Shown in pieces: positions 51,642-61,567 of a stretch of DNA of 64,000 bases (its first letter is position 1; the number at the start of each line of letters is the position of its first letter). This DNA is from Proteobacteria bacterium SG_bin4. Lineage in GTDB: Bacteria; Pseudomonadota; Gammaproteobacteria; Burkholderiales; Nitrosomonadaceae. Made by a program: the position numbers and the translations under genes. The notes under the pieces are model-generated. The model was not told the origin of the DNA. It worked only from the letters and a program-made list of their open reading frames with translations, and did no database searches. The stretch is from positions 1-64,000 of the forward strand of contig LWDH01000016.1 in NCBI GenBank assembly GCA_002083395.1, written 5' to 3'.

Positions 51642-52826
51642 ATGCGAGAAGTTGTCATATTGAGTGGTGTGCGAACGGCAATCGGTGATTATGGCGGTTC
51701 ATTGAAAGATATCGCGCCCGCTGACTTGGCGGCTAAGGTGGTTGACGAAGCAGTTCGGCGTGCCCAGGTAGATGCAGCAGAAGTCGGGCATCTGGTGCTC
51801 GGTAATGTCATTCATACCGAAGCGCGTGATATGTATCTGGCTCGCGTCGCTGCTATTCAAGGCAAGCTGCCGCAGCATGTATCAGCGCTGAGCGTGAATC
51901 GGCTATGCGGTAGCGGATTACAGGCGATTATCTCGGCGGCGCAAACTATCCTGATGAATGATACCGATGTGGCTGTGGCTGGCGGCGCTGAGTCCATGAG
52001 TCGTGGCGGTTATTTGTTGCCGTCGTTGCGCTGGGGCCAGCGCATGAATGATGGCAATGCGGTGGATATGATGGTGGGCGCACTAACTGATCCTTTTGAT
52101 CGTGTGCACATGGGCATTACCGCAGAGAATATCGCATCGAAATGGGAGGTCAGCCGACACGAACAGGATGTTTATGCGGTTGAAAGCCACAAACGTGCGC
52201 TACACGCAATCAAAAACGGTTATTTCAAAGAACAAATTCTGCCGGTTGAAATTTCCAATCGTAAGGGAACAATTGTTTTTGATACGGATGAACATCCTCG
52301 AGAGAATGCGGATATTAAGGAACTTGCTCAATTGAAACCTGTTTTCCAACGGGATGGAACGGTTACCGCGGGTAATGCTTCAGGTATTAATGATTGTGCT
52401 GCTGCTTTGGTATTAATGGAACGGAGCGCGGCATCGAAGCGAAAATTAAAACCGATGGCGCGTCTTGTTTCCTATGGCCATGCCGGTGTGGATCCGAAGT
52501 TCATGGGCATGGGGCCGGTGCCCGCTGTGAAAAATTCGCTTCAGCGAGCAAGTCTTAAAATTACTGATATGGATGTTATTGAATCCAACGAAGCATTTGC
52601 GGTGCAAGCATGTGCTGTGGCAAAAGAATTACATTTTGATCCTGGTAAAACCAATCCAAACGGCGGTGCTGTAGCATTAGGTCATCCAATAGGCGCGACG
52701 GGTTCAATTCTTGCTATCAAAGCCATTTATGAGTTGAACCGGATTGGCGGGCGATATGCATTGGTTACGATGTGTATCGGCGGCGGCCAAGGGATTGCGG
52801 CTATTTTTGAAAGGCTCGAAGCCTAA
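51642..52826 (+). CDS. Acetyl-CoA C-acetyltransferase (thiolase)
   Basis: The protein has 394 residues. The active-site Cys is in VNRLCGSGLQAIISAA (Cys89), the loop NGGAVALGHPIGATGS has the catalytic His, and MCIGGGQGIA has the second Cys. SNEAFAVQACAVAKEL is also conserved. It fits the biosynthetic beta-ketothiolase group (PhaA/BktB-like), which condenses two acyl-CoA units. No phaB or phaC is adjacent, so a polyhydroxyalkanoate role is not shown. It may equally serve acetoacetyl-CoA or fatty acid metabolism. Confidence 0.93.
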   Translation: MREVVILSGVRTAIGDYGGSLKDIAPADLAAKVVDEAVRRAQVDAAEVGHLVLGNVIHTEARDMYLARVAAIQGKLPQHVSALSVNRLCGSGLQAIISAAQTILMNDTDVAVAGGAESMSRGGYLLPSLRWGQRMNDGNAVDMMVGALTDPFDRVHMGITAENIASKWEVSRHEQDVYAVESHKRALHAIKNGYFKEQILPVEISNRKGTIVFDTDEHPRENADIKELAQLKPVFQRDGTVTAGNASGINDCAAALVLMERSAASKRKLKPMARLVSYGHAGVDPKFMGMGPVPAVKNSLQRASLKITDMDVIESNEAFAVQACAVAKELHFDPGKTNPNGGAVALGHPIGATGSILAIKAIYELNRIGGRYALVTMCIGGGQGIAAIFERLEA

Positions 52827-52866
52827 TTTTTGATTCGGTAGGAAAGGGTTTTAAAGGAATTCTACG

Positions 52867-52895
52867 TTGACTGTGTAGCGTTATTAGACTATAGT
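52867..52895 (+). promoter_or_regulatory. Sigma-70 promoter of the ATP synthase operon
   Basis: TTGACT (52867-52872), exactly 17 bases, and TATAGT (52890-52895) form a near-consensus promoter 58 bases before the likely atpI start. Transcription should begin near 52902. Confidence 0.8.
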
Positions 52896-52953
52896 TGCGG
52901 TTTTTTTAAGTGTAGTGTAGTTATGCTGTCTATTCCAAAGGCAGGTGGAAAAC

Positions 52954-53334
52954 ATGTCTTGGATAAAGAGTAGGCCGCTCAAAATTGTTCTTCGCATACA
53001 ATTCCTGGTTACGCTAATAGCAGTGTGCGGATTTTGGTTGTTAGTAGATAGGCACGGCGGGGTTTCGGCATTGCTCGGAGGGATGATAAGTGTGGCTACT
53101 ACAGCGGTTTATGCAATTATTGTTTCTCAACACAGTGGTTATACGGCAGGTGCAGCACTTAGAACTGCGCTGAGAGCTGAAGCCGTCAAAATAGTATTGA
53201 CGGTCGGCTTGTTGTGGATTGTGTTTAAATATTACGAAAGTGTTAATGCGTTTGTATTTATTGGAACATTTATACTAACGGTTCTAATTTATAGTCTAGC
53301 GCTTTTAATAGCTGACGAAGCAAAGTCAAAATAA
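52954..53334 (+). CDS. atpI: ATP synthase subunit I
   Basis: About 126 residues with four membrane segments. It is the small, poorly conserved AtpI protein that precedes atpB in proteobacterial operons and helps assemble the c-ring. ATG 52954 has a GGTGG ribosome site at good spacing; GTG 52945 in the same frame overlaps that site. Identity rests on size, topology and position. Confidence 0.88.
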   Translation: MSWIKSRPLKIVLRIQFLVTLIAVCGFWLLVDRHGGVSALLGGMISVATTAVYAIIVSQHSGYTAGAALRTALRAEAVKIVLTVGLLWIVFKYYESVNAFVFIGTFILTVLIYSLALLIADEAKSK

Positions 53335-53365
53335 GATAAATTCATCATAGCGAAGTAGGCAGTAC

Positions 53366-54175
53366 ATGGCATCCGAAACAGAACTTACTCCAACATCATA
53401 TATTGATCATCACCTAACCTATTTAACAACCCAAGTAAGTGAAGGCTCGTTCTGGGTGCTTCATGTCGATACCTTGGTAACTTCGGTTATTCTGGGCATT
53501 ATAAGCTTGGGTTTCATCTGGCTGGTTGTTCGTAAAGCGACCGCAGGAATTCCTTCTAAAACTCAAGCATTTGTAGAATTGGCTGTTGAGTTTATTGATA
53601 ATGAAGTGAAGAATACTTTTCATGGTAATAGGCATGCGCTGGTAGCGCCTATGGCGTTAACGATATTCATCTGGGTACTGATGATGAATGCCATGGATAT
53701 TTTGCCGATTGATATCATGGCATGGATTACTGAAAATGTTTTTGGCTTGCATAATTGGAAGATCGTGCCTACGACTGATGTCAATACGACTTTTGCTCTG
53801 GCGCTTTCCGTTTGGATCTTAATGCTGTTCTTTAATGTAAAAGTTAAGGGATTTGGTGGCTGGATGCATGAGCTTTTCTGCACGCCATTCGGAAAGAATC
53901 CATTGTTATGGATATTAAACTTGCTGTTCAACTTTATTGAATATGTATCCAAGCCGCTTTCGCACTCGTTGCGATTATTTGGAAATATCTACGCGGGCGA
54001 GATTATATTTTTATTATTGGGAATGTGGGCTGCAACCGGAATCTCGGGAACTATTTTTGGAGCGATTCTCGGTGCGGGATGGGCGATATTTCACATTTTG
54101 ATTGTGACCTTGCAAGCTTTTATTTTTATGATGCTGACAGTAGTTTATATTTCAATGGCACACGAATCCCATTAA
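53366..54175 (+). CDS. atpB: F0F1 ATP synthase subunit a
   Basis: The protein has 269 residues and five or six membrane segments. SLRLFGNIYAGEIIFLLLG contains the essential Arg that faces the c-ring; LQAFIFMMLTVVYISMAHES closes the protein. It forms the proton half-channels of F0. Confidence 0.97.
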   Translation: MASETELTPTSYIDHHLTYLTTQVSEGSFWVLHVDTLVTSVILGIISLGFIWLVVRKATAGIPSKTQAFVELAVEFIDNEVKNTFHGNRHALVAPMALTIFIWVLMMNAMDILPIDIMAWITENVFGLHNWKIVPTTDVNTTFALALSVWILMLFFNVKVKGFGGWMHELFCTPFGKNPLLWILNLLFNFIEYVSKPLSHSLRLFGNIYAGEIIFLLLGMWAATGISGTIFGAILGAGWAIFHILIVTLQAFIFMMLTVVYISMAHESH

Positions 54176-54227
54176 AATCCAAAGTTTTATTTGTTGTATT
54201 TTATTAATCTTTTAGAAGGAAATTAAA

Positions 54228-54500
54228 ATGGAGAATTTGCAGTTTTTAGCAATGATTCAAGCATATACTGGAATTGGTATTGGTTTGATGATCGGACTCG
54301 GTGCGGCGGGAGCCTGTATCGGTGTGGGTGTAATGTGCAGTCGTTTTCTTGAAGGTGCAGCACGTCAGCCAGAAATGATTCCGACATTGCAAGGCAAGGT
54401 ATTTTTGTTGCTGGGGTTAACTGACGCGTCTTTCATTATTGCTGTCGGTTTAGCGATGCTGTTTGCATTTGGTAATCCATTGTTAGCAGTGATTCAGTAA
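54228..54500 (+). CDS. atpE: F0F1 ATP synthase subunit c
   Basis: A hairpin of two membrane helices in 90 residues. The polar loop reads GAARQPEM, and the proton-carrying Asp lies in the second helix (GLTDASFIIAVGLAMLF). The first helix is glycine-rich (GLMIGLGAAGACIGVGVM). It forms the rotating c-ring. Confidence 0.98.
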   Translation: MENLQFLAMIQAYTGIGIGLMIGLGAAGACIGVGVMCSRFLEGAARQPEMIPTLQGKVFLLLGLTDASFIIAVGLAMLFAFGNPLLAVIQ

Positions 54501-54536
54501 AGAGTTGTCATTTCAATCTGAATTTATAGGCTTGTC

Positions 54537-55010
54537 ATGAATATTAATTTTACTTTAATTTCTCAGGCGATAGCCTTCTCGGTTTTTATTTGGTTCACTG
54601 TTAAATTTGTATGGCCGCCGCTGTTGCGGGCGATTGAAGAAAGGCAAAAAACAATTGCTGATGGGCTGGCAGCAGGTGAACGTGGTCGTCATGAATTAGA
54701 ATTGGCGAGCCAACGATCGGCCGATGTTTTGAAAGATGCGAAACAAAGGGCATCGGAAATAATAGTGCAAGCTGAGAAGCGTGCTTCAGAAATTATTGAG
54801 GAAGCAAAAAAAGTTGCAAAAGAGGAAGGCGATCGTATTGTTGCTGGAGCAAAAGCTGAAATCGAACACGAAATGTTCAGTGCAAAAGAGGTTTTAAGGC
54901 AACAAGTTGCGGATATCGCGCTTGCTGGCGCAGCAAAAATTTTGCGTCGCGAGATAAATGCAAGCGCTCATGCTGAATTACTTGATACGATACGGGATGA
55001 TCTAAAATAA
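54537..55010 (+). CDS. atpF: F0F1 ATP synthase subunit b
   Basis: The protein has 157 residues. One N-terminal membrane segment with a conserved Trp pattern (FSVFIWFTVKFVWPPLL) is followed by a long charged helix (about 35-157) that forms the peripheral stalk dimer. It overlaps the atpH start by one base. Confidence 0.96.
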   Translation: MNINFTLISQAIAFSVFIWFTVKFVWPPLLRAIEERQKTIADGLAAGERGRHELELASQRSADVLKDAKQRASEIIVQAEKRASEIIEEAKKVAKEEGDRIVAGAKAEIEHEMFSAKEVLRQQVADIALAGAAKILRREINASAHAELLDTIRDDLK

Positions 55011-55546
55011 TGGCTGAAGCAATTACAGTTGCCAGACCTTATGCAGAGGCTGTATTTAGGCTAGCCTTAGAAAATAAGGGATTGTCGCAGTGGTCTAAAA
55101 TTTTGCAAATTGCTGCTGAAATCGCTGAGGATGCACAAATTAAGATGCTGATTGGTAATCCGTTAGTGCCAGCAACGCAATTAAGTGAGCTAATCCTTGA
55201 AATTGGCGGAAAAAAGTTTACGCCGGAAGCCCGTAATTTTATCAAGCTGATGGTTGAGAACAAGCGAGTATTTGTGTTGCCTCAAGTTAGGGATTTATTC
55301 GAGCAACTTAAAGCGCAAAACGAAGGTGTCCTTGAAGCGAAGATCATTACGGCTTTTAAACTGGAAAGCGATCAATTAGATAATTTGGTAGCTGATTTAG
55401 AAAAAAAATTCAATCGCAAGGTTGAGGCTCAAGTAAGTGTGGATCCCGAGATAATCGGCGGAGTGAAGGTTGAAATCGGTGATGAAATCTTCGATGCTTC
55501 AGTGCGCGGGAGACTTGAAGCGATGACCATTGCCCTTAAAAGCTAG
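55010..55546 (+). CDS. atpH: F0F1 ATP synthase subunit delta
   Basis: The protein has 178 residues. It begins EAITVARPYAEAVFRLALE, typical of OSCP/delta, and ends with PEIIGGVKVEIGDEIFDASV. It caps F1 and binds the b stalk. ATG overlaps the atpF stop (TAATG). Confidence 0.97.
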   Translation: MAEAITVARPYAEAVFRLALENKGLSQWSKILQIAAEIAEDAQIKMLIGNPLVPATQLSELILEIGGKKFTPEARNFIKLMVENKRVFVLPQVRDLFEQLKAQNEGVLEAKIITAFKLESDQLDNLVADLEKKFNRKVEAQVSVDPEIIGGVKVEIGDEIFDASVRGRLEAMTIALKS

Positions 55547-55558
55547 GAGTTAAATAAT

Positions 55559-57100
55559 ATGCAGTTAAATCCATCCGAAATCAGTGAATTGATTAAGAAA
55601 AGGATAGAAGGACTAACAGATACAGCGGAAGTCCGGACGCAGGGTACGATAGTTTCTGTAACCGATGGTATTGTTCGCATTCATGGTTTGTCGGATGTGA
55701 TGCAAGGTGAAATGTTGGAGTTTCCTAACAATACTTACGGATTGGCATTGAATCTGGAAAGAGACTCTGTGGGCGCGGTTATTTTAGGTGCTTACGAACA
55801 TATCCGTGAAGGTGATACGGTCAAATGCACGGGGCGAATTTTAGAAGTTCCTGTGGGTGAAGGTTTGCTGGGAAGAGTTGTGAATGCTTTGGGTCAGCCA
55901 ATTGATGGCAAAGGTCCAATTACAGCAGCAAGATCAGAACCAATTGAAAAAATTGCTCCGGGCGTAATCTGGAGGCAATCTGTAGATCAGCCAGTACAAA
56001 CTGGATTGAAATCAGTGGATTCAATGGTGCCGGTTGGGCGTGGTCAGCGTGAGTTGATCATTGGCGATCGTCAGACGGGTAAAACCGCAGTGGCAATTGA
56101 CGCGATCCTGAATCAGAAAGGGCAAAATATGCTCTGCATATATGTTGCTGTAGGACAGAAAGCATCATCAATTGCCAATGTGGTTCGTAAATTGGAAGAG
56201 CGCGGAGCAATGGCATATACAATCGTTGTGGCTGCGACTGCATCGGAATCAGCGGCAATGCAATTTATTGCTCCTTATTCAGGTTGTACTATGGGCGAAT
56301 ATTTCCGCGATAGAGGGCAGGATGCACTCATTATTTATGACGATTTGACTAAACAAGCATGGGCATATCGTCAAATTTCGTTGTTGCTAAGGCGTCCACC
56401 GGGACGGGAGGCTTATCCTGGAGACGTATTTTATCTCCATTCGCGTTTGCTTGAACGGGCAGCAAGGGTTAGCGCAGCCTATGTTGAAAAGGAAACGAAT
56501 GGTCAAGTGAAGGGAAAAACCGGTTCATTGACTGCTTTACCGATTATTGAAACGCAAGCGGGTGACGTAACAGCTTTCGTTCCTACGAATGTTATTTCTA
56601 TCACCGACGGACAGATCTTTCTTGAGACTGATTTGTTTAATGCTGGTATACGGCCTGCAATCAATGCGGGTGTTTCGGTTTCACGCGTAGGTGGTGCAGC
56701 GCAAACAAAAGTAATTAAAAAACTGGGTGGCGGTATACGGTTGGCGCTAGCACAATATCGGGAACTTGCGGCTTTTGCTCAATTCGCTTCGGATCTGGAT
56801 GAAGCGACTCGCAAGCAACTTGAGCGTGGAAAGATGGCTACCGAACTGATGAAACAACCTCAGTATGCGACACTCAGCGTATCCGAAATGGCACTAACAT
56901 TGTATGCGATCAATAATGGCTATTATGATGATGTTGAAGTAAATCGGGCCTTGGCTTTTGAAGCTGCTTTGAAGAGTTATATTCGAGCTCAGCATGGTGC
57001 AATTTTAGATAAAATCGAGCAAAGCAAAGAGCTGGATGCTGAAACCGATAAGGCTTTAGCATCAGCAATTCAAGAATTTAAGCAAAGTGGAACATATTAG
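55559..57100 (+). CDS. atpA: F0F1 ATP synthase subunit alpha
   Basis: The protein has 513 residues. The Walker A loop GDRQTGKTAVAIDAIL lies at about 169-184, and the family signature PAINAGVSVSRVGGAAQ near 365. It forms the non-catalytic nucleotide sites of F1. The N-terminal beta-barrel and helix are complete. Confidence 0.98.
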   Translation: MQLNPSEISELIKKRIEGLTDTAEVRTQGTIVSVTDGIVRIHGLSDVMQGEMLEFPNNTYGLALNLERDSVGAVILGAYEHIREGDTVKCTGRILEVPVGEGLLGRVVNALGQPIDGKGPITAARSEPIEKIAPGVIWRQSVDQPVQTGLKSVDSMVPVGRGQRELIIGDRQTGKTAVAIDAILNQKGQNMLCIYVAVGQKASSIANVVRKLEERGAMAYTIVVAATASESAAMQFIAPYSGCTMGEYFRDRGQDALIIYDDLTKQAWAYRQISLLLRRPPGREAYPGDVFYLHSRLLERAARVSAAYVEKETNGQVKGKTGSLTALPIIETQAGDVTAFVPTNVISITDGQIFLETDLFNAGIRPAINAGVSVSRVGGAAQTKVIKKLGGGIRLALAQYRELAAFAQFASDLDEATRKQLERGKMATELMKQPQYATLSVSEMALTLYAINNGYYDDVEVNRALAFEAALKSYIRAQHGAILDKIEQSKELDAETDKALASAIQEFKQSGTY

Positions 57101-57102
57101 CA

Positions 57103-57987
57103 ATGGCTGGTAGCAGAGAAATACGAAATAAAATAAAGAGCGTTAAAAATACGCAAAAAATAACGCGCGCTATGGAAATGGTAGCTGCGTCCAAAATGCG
57201 TAAAGCTCAAGATCGTATGAAAAAAGCAAGACCGTATGGTGAAAAGATTCGCAATGTCGCCGCACATATGAGCGGAGCGAATACGGAATATCGTCACCCA
57301 TTTCTGATAGAACGCGACACGGTTAAACGTGTGGGGATCATTATCGTTACATCTGACAAAGGTTTGTGCGGTGGTTTGAACACTAATGTACTGCGCAAAG
57401 CGCTTAATCAGATGAGGCGTTGGGAGACTGAAGGCGAACAAATCGAAGTGTGTTGCATTGGCAATAAAGGCTTAGGATTTATGAGTCGAATTGGTGCAAA
57501 TGTAATTTCACAAGTTGTAGCGCTAGGAGATACCCCCGATATTGCGAAGCTGATTGGAGCAGTTAAGGTCGTACTGGATGGATATACGCAAGATCGTTTT
57601 GACCGCGTGTTTATTTTTTATAACCGTTTTATCAATACGATGAAGCAAGAGCCAGTTATGGAGCAGCTGCTTCCACTGACCGATGAAAGAATGCAGGGTG
57701 CGGAATCGGCCAATGATAAACCTAAATCTTCATGGGATTATATTTACGAGCCTGAAGCAAAACCGGTAATCGATGATATAATGGTTCGTTATGTCGAAGC
57801 TTTGATTTATCAGGCAGTGGCAGAAAATATGGCATCAGAGCAGTCAGCCCGAATGGTAGCAATGAAAGCGGCATCGGATAATGCCGGTAATGTTATTGAT
57901 GAACTGACTTTAATTTATAACAAGTCGCGACAAGCAGCAATCACGAAAGAATTATCCGAAATTGTCGGCGGTGCTGCAGCCGTTTAA
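57103..57987 (+). CDS. atpG: F0F1 ATP synthase subunit gamma
   Basis: The protein has 294 residues. It begins SREIRNKIKSVKNTQKITRA, the N-terminal rotor helix, and ends with the C-terminal helix ELTLIYNKSRQAAITKELSE. It is the central shaft of F1. It begins two bases after the atpA stop. Confidence 0.98.
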   Translation: MAGSREIRNKIKSVKNTQKITRAMEMVAASKMRKAQDRMKKARPYGEKIRNVAAHMSGANTEYRHPFLIERDTVKRVGIIIVTSDKGLCGGLNTNVLRKALNQMRRWETEGEQIEVCCIGNKGLGFMSRIGANVISQVVALGDTPDIAKLIGAVKVVLDGYTQDRFDRVFIFYNRFINTMKQEPVMEQLLPLTDERMQGAESANDKPKSSWDYIYEPEAKPVIDDIMVRYVEALIYQAVAENMASEQSARMVAMKAASDNAGNVIDELTLIYNKSRQAAITKELSEIVGGAAAV

Positions 57988-58016
57988 AAATTTTTGTATT
58001 AGTTTAGGGAACAACA

Positions 58017-59396
58017 ATGAGCCAAGGAAAAATTGTACAGTGCATTGGTGCAGTAATTGATGTGGAGTTTCCGCGAGAATCTCTTCCGAAAGTATATGAT
58101 GCATTGATTATGGAAGGATCAGAACTAACGCTTGAAGTACAACAGCAATTAGGCGATGGAGTGGTGAGAACAATTGCACTCGGTTCTTCCGATGGTTTAA
58201 GACGGGGAATGATAGTTAAGAATAGTGGAAAGCAAATTTCTGTACCAGTAGGGGCCAAAACATTAGGGCGCATCATGGATGTGTTGGGACGACCCATTGA
58301 CGAAATGGGTGATATTGGCGCAGATCAGCAGATGTCAATACACCGGGAAGCGCCCGCATTTGATGAACTCTCCGCTTCAACCGAATTATTGGAAACTGGT
58401 ATTAAAGTGATTGACTTGATCTGTCCATTTGCTAAAGGTGGTAAAGTCGGCCTGTTTGGTGGTGCCGGTGTAGGCAAAACCGTCAATATGATGGAATTAA
58501 TCCGAAATATTGCAATTGAGCACAGCGGCTATTCGGTATTCGCAGGAGTGGGGGAGCGGACTCGCGAAGGCAATGACTTCTATCATGAAATGAAAGAGTC
58601 AAAGGTTTTGGATAAAGTTGCATTGGTTTACGGGCAAATGAATGAGCCGCCCGGCAATCGCTTGCGCGTTGCTTTAACTGGTTTGACAATGGCTGAAGCA
58701 TTTCGTGACGAAGGAAGAGATGTTCTGTTTTTCGTAGATAATATCTATCGCTATACCCTGGCAGGAACTGAAGTATCCGCACTGCTGGGACGTATGCCTT
58801 CCGCTGTAGGTTATCAACCGACATTGGCCGAAGAGATGGGGCGTTTACAAGAACGGATTACTTCAACTAAAACTGGGTCAATCACCTCGATTCAAGCGGT
58901 ATATGTACCGGCGGATGATTTGACAGATCCGTCACCCGCAACAACATTTGGTCACTTGGATGCAACAGTTGTGTTATCCCGGGATATCGCTTCATTAGGT
59001 ATTTATCCGGCGGTTGATCCACTTGACTCGACTTCACGGCAATTGGATCCGCAAGTGGTGGGAGAAGAGCATTACAATACCGCACGGTCCGTACAGCAAA
59101 CTTTGCAACGCTATAAAGAATTACGCGATATTATTGCGATTCTGGGTATGGATGAATTGTCTGCCGAAGATAAACTAACTGTTAGCAGAGCGCGGAAAAT
59201 TCAACGCTTCTTATCTCAACCATTTAACGTGGCAGAAGTATTTACCGGATCTCCAGGGAAATATGTATCATTGAAAGACACGATTAAGGGCTTTAAAGGG
59301 ATTGTAGATGGCGAATATGATGACTTGCCTGAACAAGCTTTTTATATGGTTGGCAGTATCGAAGAAGCGGTCGAGAAAGCTAAAACACTTCAATAA
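58017..59396 (+). CDS. atpD: F0F1 ATP synthase subunit beta
   Basis: The protein has 459 residues. The catalytic Walker A GLFGGAGVGKTVNMMELIRN (about 146-165), GVGERTREGNDFYHEM with the catalytic Glu, and the DELSEED-like tract MDELSAEDKLTV. It holds the catalytic sites of F1. Confidence 0.98.
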   Translation: MSQGKIVQCIGAVIDVEFPRESLPKVYDALIMEGSELTLEVQQQLGDGVVRTIALGSSDGLRRGMIVKNSGKQISVPVGAKTLGRIMDVLGRPIDEMGDIGADQQMSIHREAPAFDELSASTELLETGIKVIDLICPFAKGGKVGLFGGAGVGKTVNMMELIRNIAIEHSGYSVFAGVGERTREGNDFYHEMKESKVLDKVALVYGQMNEPPGNRLRVALTGLTMAEAFRDEGRDVLFFVDNIYRYTLAGTEVSALLGRMPSAVGYQPTLAEEMGRLQERITSTKTGSITSIQAVYVPADDLTDPSPATTFGHLDATVVLSRDIASLGIYPAVDPLDSTSRQLDPQVVGEEHYNTARSVQQTLQRYKELRDIIAILGMDELSAEDKLTVSRARKIQRFLSQPFNVAEVFTGSPGKYVSLKDTIKGFKGIVDGEYDDLPEQAFYMVGSIEEAVEKAKTLQ

Positions 59397-59411
59397 TTTT
59401 CGAGTGACGTA

Positions 59412-59834
59412 ATGGGAACAGTATTTCATCTGGATATTGTAAGCGCTGAAGAATCTATTTATTCCGGACCAGTGGAATTTTTGGTTGCACCAGCTCAAAT
59501 GGGCGAAGTGGGTATTTATCCGCGACATACGCCACTATTGACTAGAATTAATTCAGGCATGGTTCGTATTAAAGCGCAACTAAAAGATGAAGAATTGGTA
59601 TATGTTTCTGGAGGTGTGCTCGAGGTACAGCCGGATGTAGTAACAATTCTTGCAGATACTGCGGTTAGAAGTCATGATCTGGATGAAGCTAAAGCGATTG
59701 AAGCGAAGAAAGCTGCTGAAGAAGCTATGAAAAATCGGGAATCTGAGTTAGATTATGCAAAAGCGCAAGCGGAATTGATAGAAGCTATGGCGCAGTTAGC
59801 GGCGATCGACAAGTTAAGAAAACGTAGGCATTAA
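59412..59834 (+). CDS. atpC: F0F1 ATP synthase subunit epsilon
   Basis: The protein has 140 residues. The N-terminal beta-sandwich (FHLDIVSAEESIYSGPVEFL, QMGEVGIYPRHTPLLTRI) and the C-terminal two-helix inhibitory domain (about 88-140) are both present. It is the last gene of the operon, followed by a terminator. Confidence 0.97.
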   Translation: MGTVFHLDIVSAEESIYSGPVEFLVAPAQMGEVGIYPRHTPLLTRINSGMVRIKAQLKDEELVYVSGGVLEVQPDVVTILADTAVRSHDLDEAKAIEAKKAAEEAMKNRESELDYAKAQAELIEAMAQLAAIDKLRKRRH

Positions 59835-59851
59835 AAATTAGCTACATTTTT

Positions 59852-59878
59852 AAAAAGGCGACTTTGGTCGCCTTTTTT
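59852..59878 (+). terminator. Rho-independent terminator of the atp operon
   Basis: AAAAAGGCGAC pairs with GTCGCCTTTTT across a 4-base loop and ends in a T tract, 17 bases after the atpC stop. Confidence 0.93.
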
Positions 59879-59935
59879 GTTTCTATCGTATGCCAGCGAT
59901 TATAAAATAGATACTTTCGTTCATAAAAAATAAAG

Positions 59936-61330
59936 ATGATGAGCAAGTTACTGGAGACTGCTATAAAAATTAATGTCGTAGTGCTTGCAGCCGGTGCGGG
60001 AAAACGGATGCACTCTTCGCTGCCAAAGGTTTTACACGAAATTGCTGGGCGTTCGTTGCTTCAGCACGTTGTCGACACAGCGTTGTCGCTAAGACCGGAA
60101 AAAATTTGTATCGTCATTGGACACGGCGCTGCACAGGTCAAAGAGTCATTAACTTCCGCGGAAATAAGCTGGGTTAATCAAGCTCAGCAACTTGGTACGG
60201 GACATGCGCTTTTGCAAGCATTGCCGCATTTAGATGCGGATGGTCTTACATTGGTATTGTACGGTGATGTTCCTCTAATTAGTCAAAATACATTGGAGAA
60301 ATTGATTCATGTATCAGCGGGCAGGTATTTGACGCTGCTTACGGCTACACTCGCAGATCCATTTGGTTACGGAAGAATTGTTCGAGATCCGGTTACTTCA
60401 AAAATCCTAGCGATCGTAGAACAAAAAGATGCCACACAGGAACACCAAAAAATTTGTGAGATTAATACAGGCATCATGCTAATACCGAACTATCTTTTAC
60501 ATTCGTGGTTACCGCAGCTAAATAACAATAATTTGCAGCAGGAATATTATTTGACAGACATTATAGATTTTGCGGTCAAAGATGGACTCGAGATAAAATC
60601 AATCGAAGCAGAAAAAAAATGGGAGGTTCTAGGCGTTAACAGCAAACCGCAGCTTGCAGACCTTGAACGCATATATCAAAAGAATTATGCTTTGAATTTA
60701 ATGGAAAAAGGTGTGAGATTGCTGGATCCAGCTAGAATAGACATTCGAGGAGAATTACGATGTGGCTCAGATGTTTCAATTGATATTAATTGCATCTTCG
60801 AAGGTTCTGTAACTCTAGGTAATTCGGTTCAGATCGGAGCGCATTGTGTTTTAAGGAATGTCATGATTGCGGATGGTGCAATTATTCAACCTTTCTGTTT
60901 GATCGAAGACGCAGAAATTGGAGAGGCCTGTAAAATTGGCCCTTATGCAAGGATTCGTCCGGGTACAAAACTTGAAAGCCAGGTGCATATTGGAAATTTC
61001 GTTGAAGTAAAAAATAGTCAAATCGGCAGATCAAGTAAAGCTAATCATTTAAGCTATATAGGAGATTCCACAGTTGGTCAGAATGTTAATATAGGCGCGG
61101 GTACCATAACTTGCAACTATGACGGCGCAAACAAATATCGAACGATTATCGAAGACGATGTATTTATTGGATCTGATACGCAATTGATTGCACCTGTAAA
61201 AATCGCTAAAGGCTCAACAATTGGTGCCGGATCGACAATTACTAAAGAAACACCGGAAAATCAGCTTACCTTATCAAGGTCAAAGCAAGTCACAATTGCT
61301 AACTGGAAGCGTCCTGAAAAAAAGAAATGA
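59936..61330 (+). CDS. glmU: Bifunctional UDP-GlcNAc pyrophosphorylase / glucosamine-1-phosphate acetyltransferase
   Basis: The protein has 464 residues. The N-terminal uridyltransferase domain starts VVLAAGAGKRMHSSLPKVLH (about 15-34), with LVLYGDVPLI holding the metal-binding Asp. The C-terminal half is a left-handed beta-helix of hexapeptide repeats with NIGAGTITCNYDGANKYRT, the acetyl-CoA site. It makes UDP-GlcNAc for peptidoglycan and lipopolysaccharide. ATG 59936 or 59939 could start it. The often-linked glmS does not follow. Confidence 0.96.
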   Translation: MMSKLLETAIKINVVVLAAGAGKRMHSSLPKVLHEIAGRSLLQHVVDTALSLRPEKICIVIGHGAAQVKESLTSAEISWVNQAQQLGTGHALLQALPHLDADGLTLVLYGDVPLISQNTLEKLIHVSAGRYLTLLTATLADPFGYGRIVRDPVTSKILAIVEQKDATQEHQKICEINTGIMLIPNYLLHSWLPQLNNNNLQQEYYLTDIIDFAVKDGLEIKSIEAEKKWEVLGVNSKPQLADLERIYQKNYALNLMEKGVRLLDPARIDIRGELRCGSDVSIDINCIFEGSVTLGNSVQIGAHCVLRNVMIADGAIIQPFCLIEDAEIGEACKIGPYARIRPGTKLESQVHIGNFVEVKNSQIGRSSKANHLSYIGDSTVGQNVNIGAGTITCNYDGANKYRTIIEDDVFIGSDTQLIAPVKIAKGSTIGAGSTITKETPENQLTLSRSKQVTIANWKRPEKKK

Positions 61331-61567
61331 AATACGGCACTCAGGTTGTACGAGTAAATTGTACTAACACATGTAAGTAAGAAGCTAAAAAGCGAAAACG
61401 CTTCCAAATTCTGAAACAATTCTTAACTGCGATTACAATGTGGATTGCTTAGATTTACGCTATTAGAGTGATGTGCACTTTCTAATCACTAGAATTAGCG
61501 ATGTGCGCAGAAATCAGCGAGCACTTGGTCTTTTGGTGATTAATTATTAATTTAAGGATAAATAGCA

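Noticed and set aside
61331..61567. Possible RNA gene between glmU and yebC
   Set aside because: Only a weak GAAGC/GCTTC inverted repeat near 61380 is seen; no promoter-terminator pair or tRNA-like fold.
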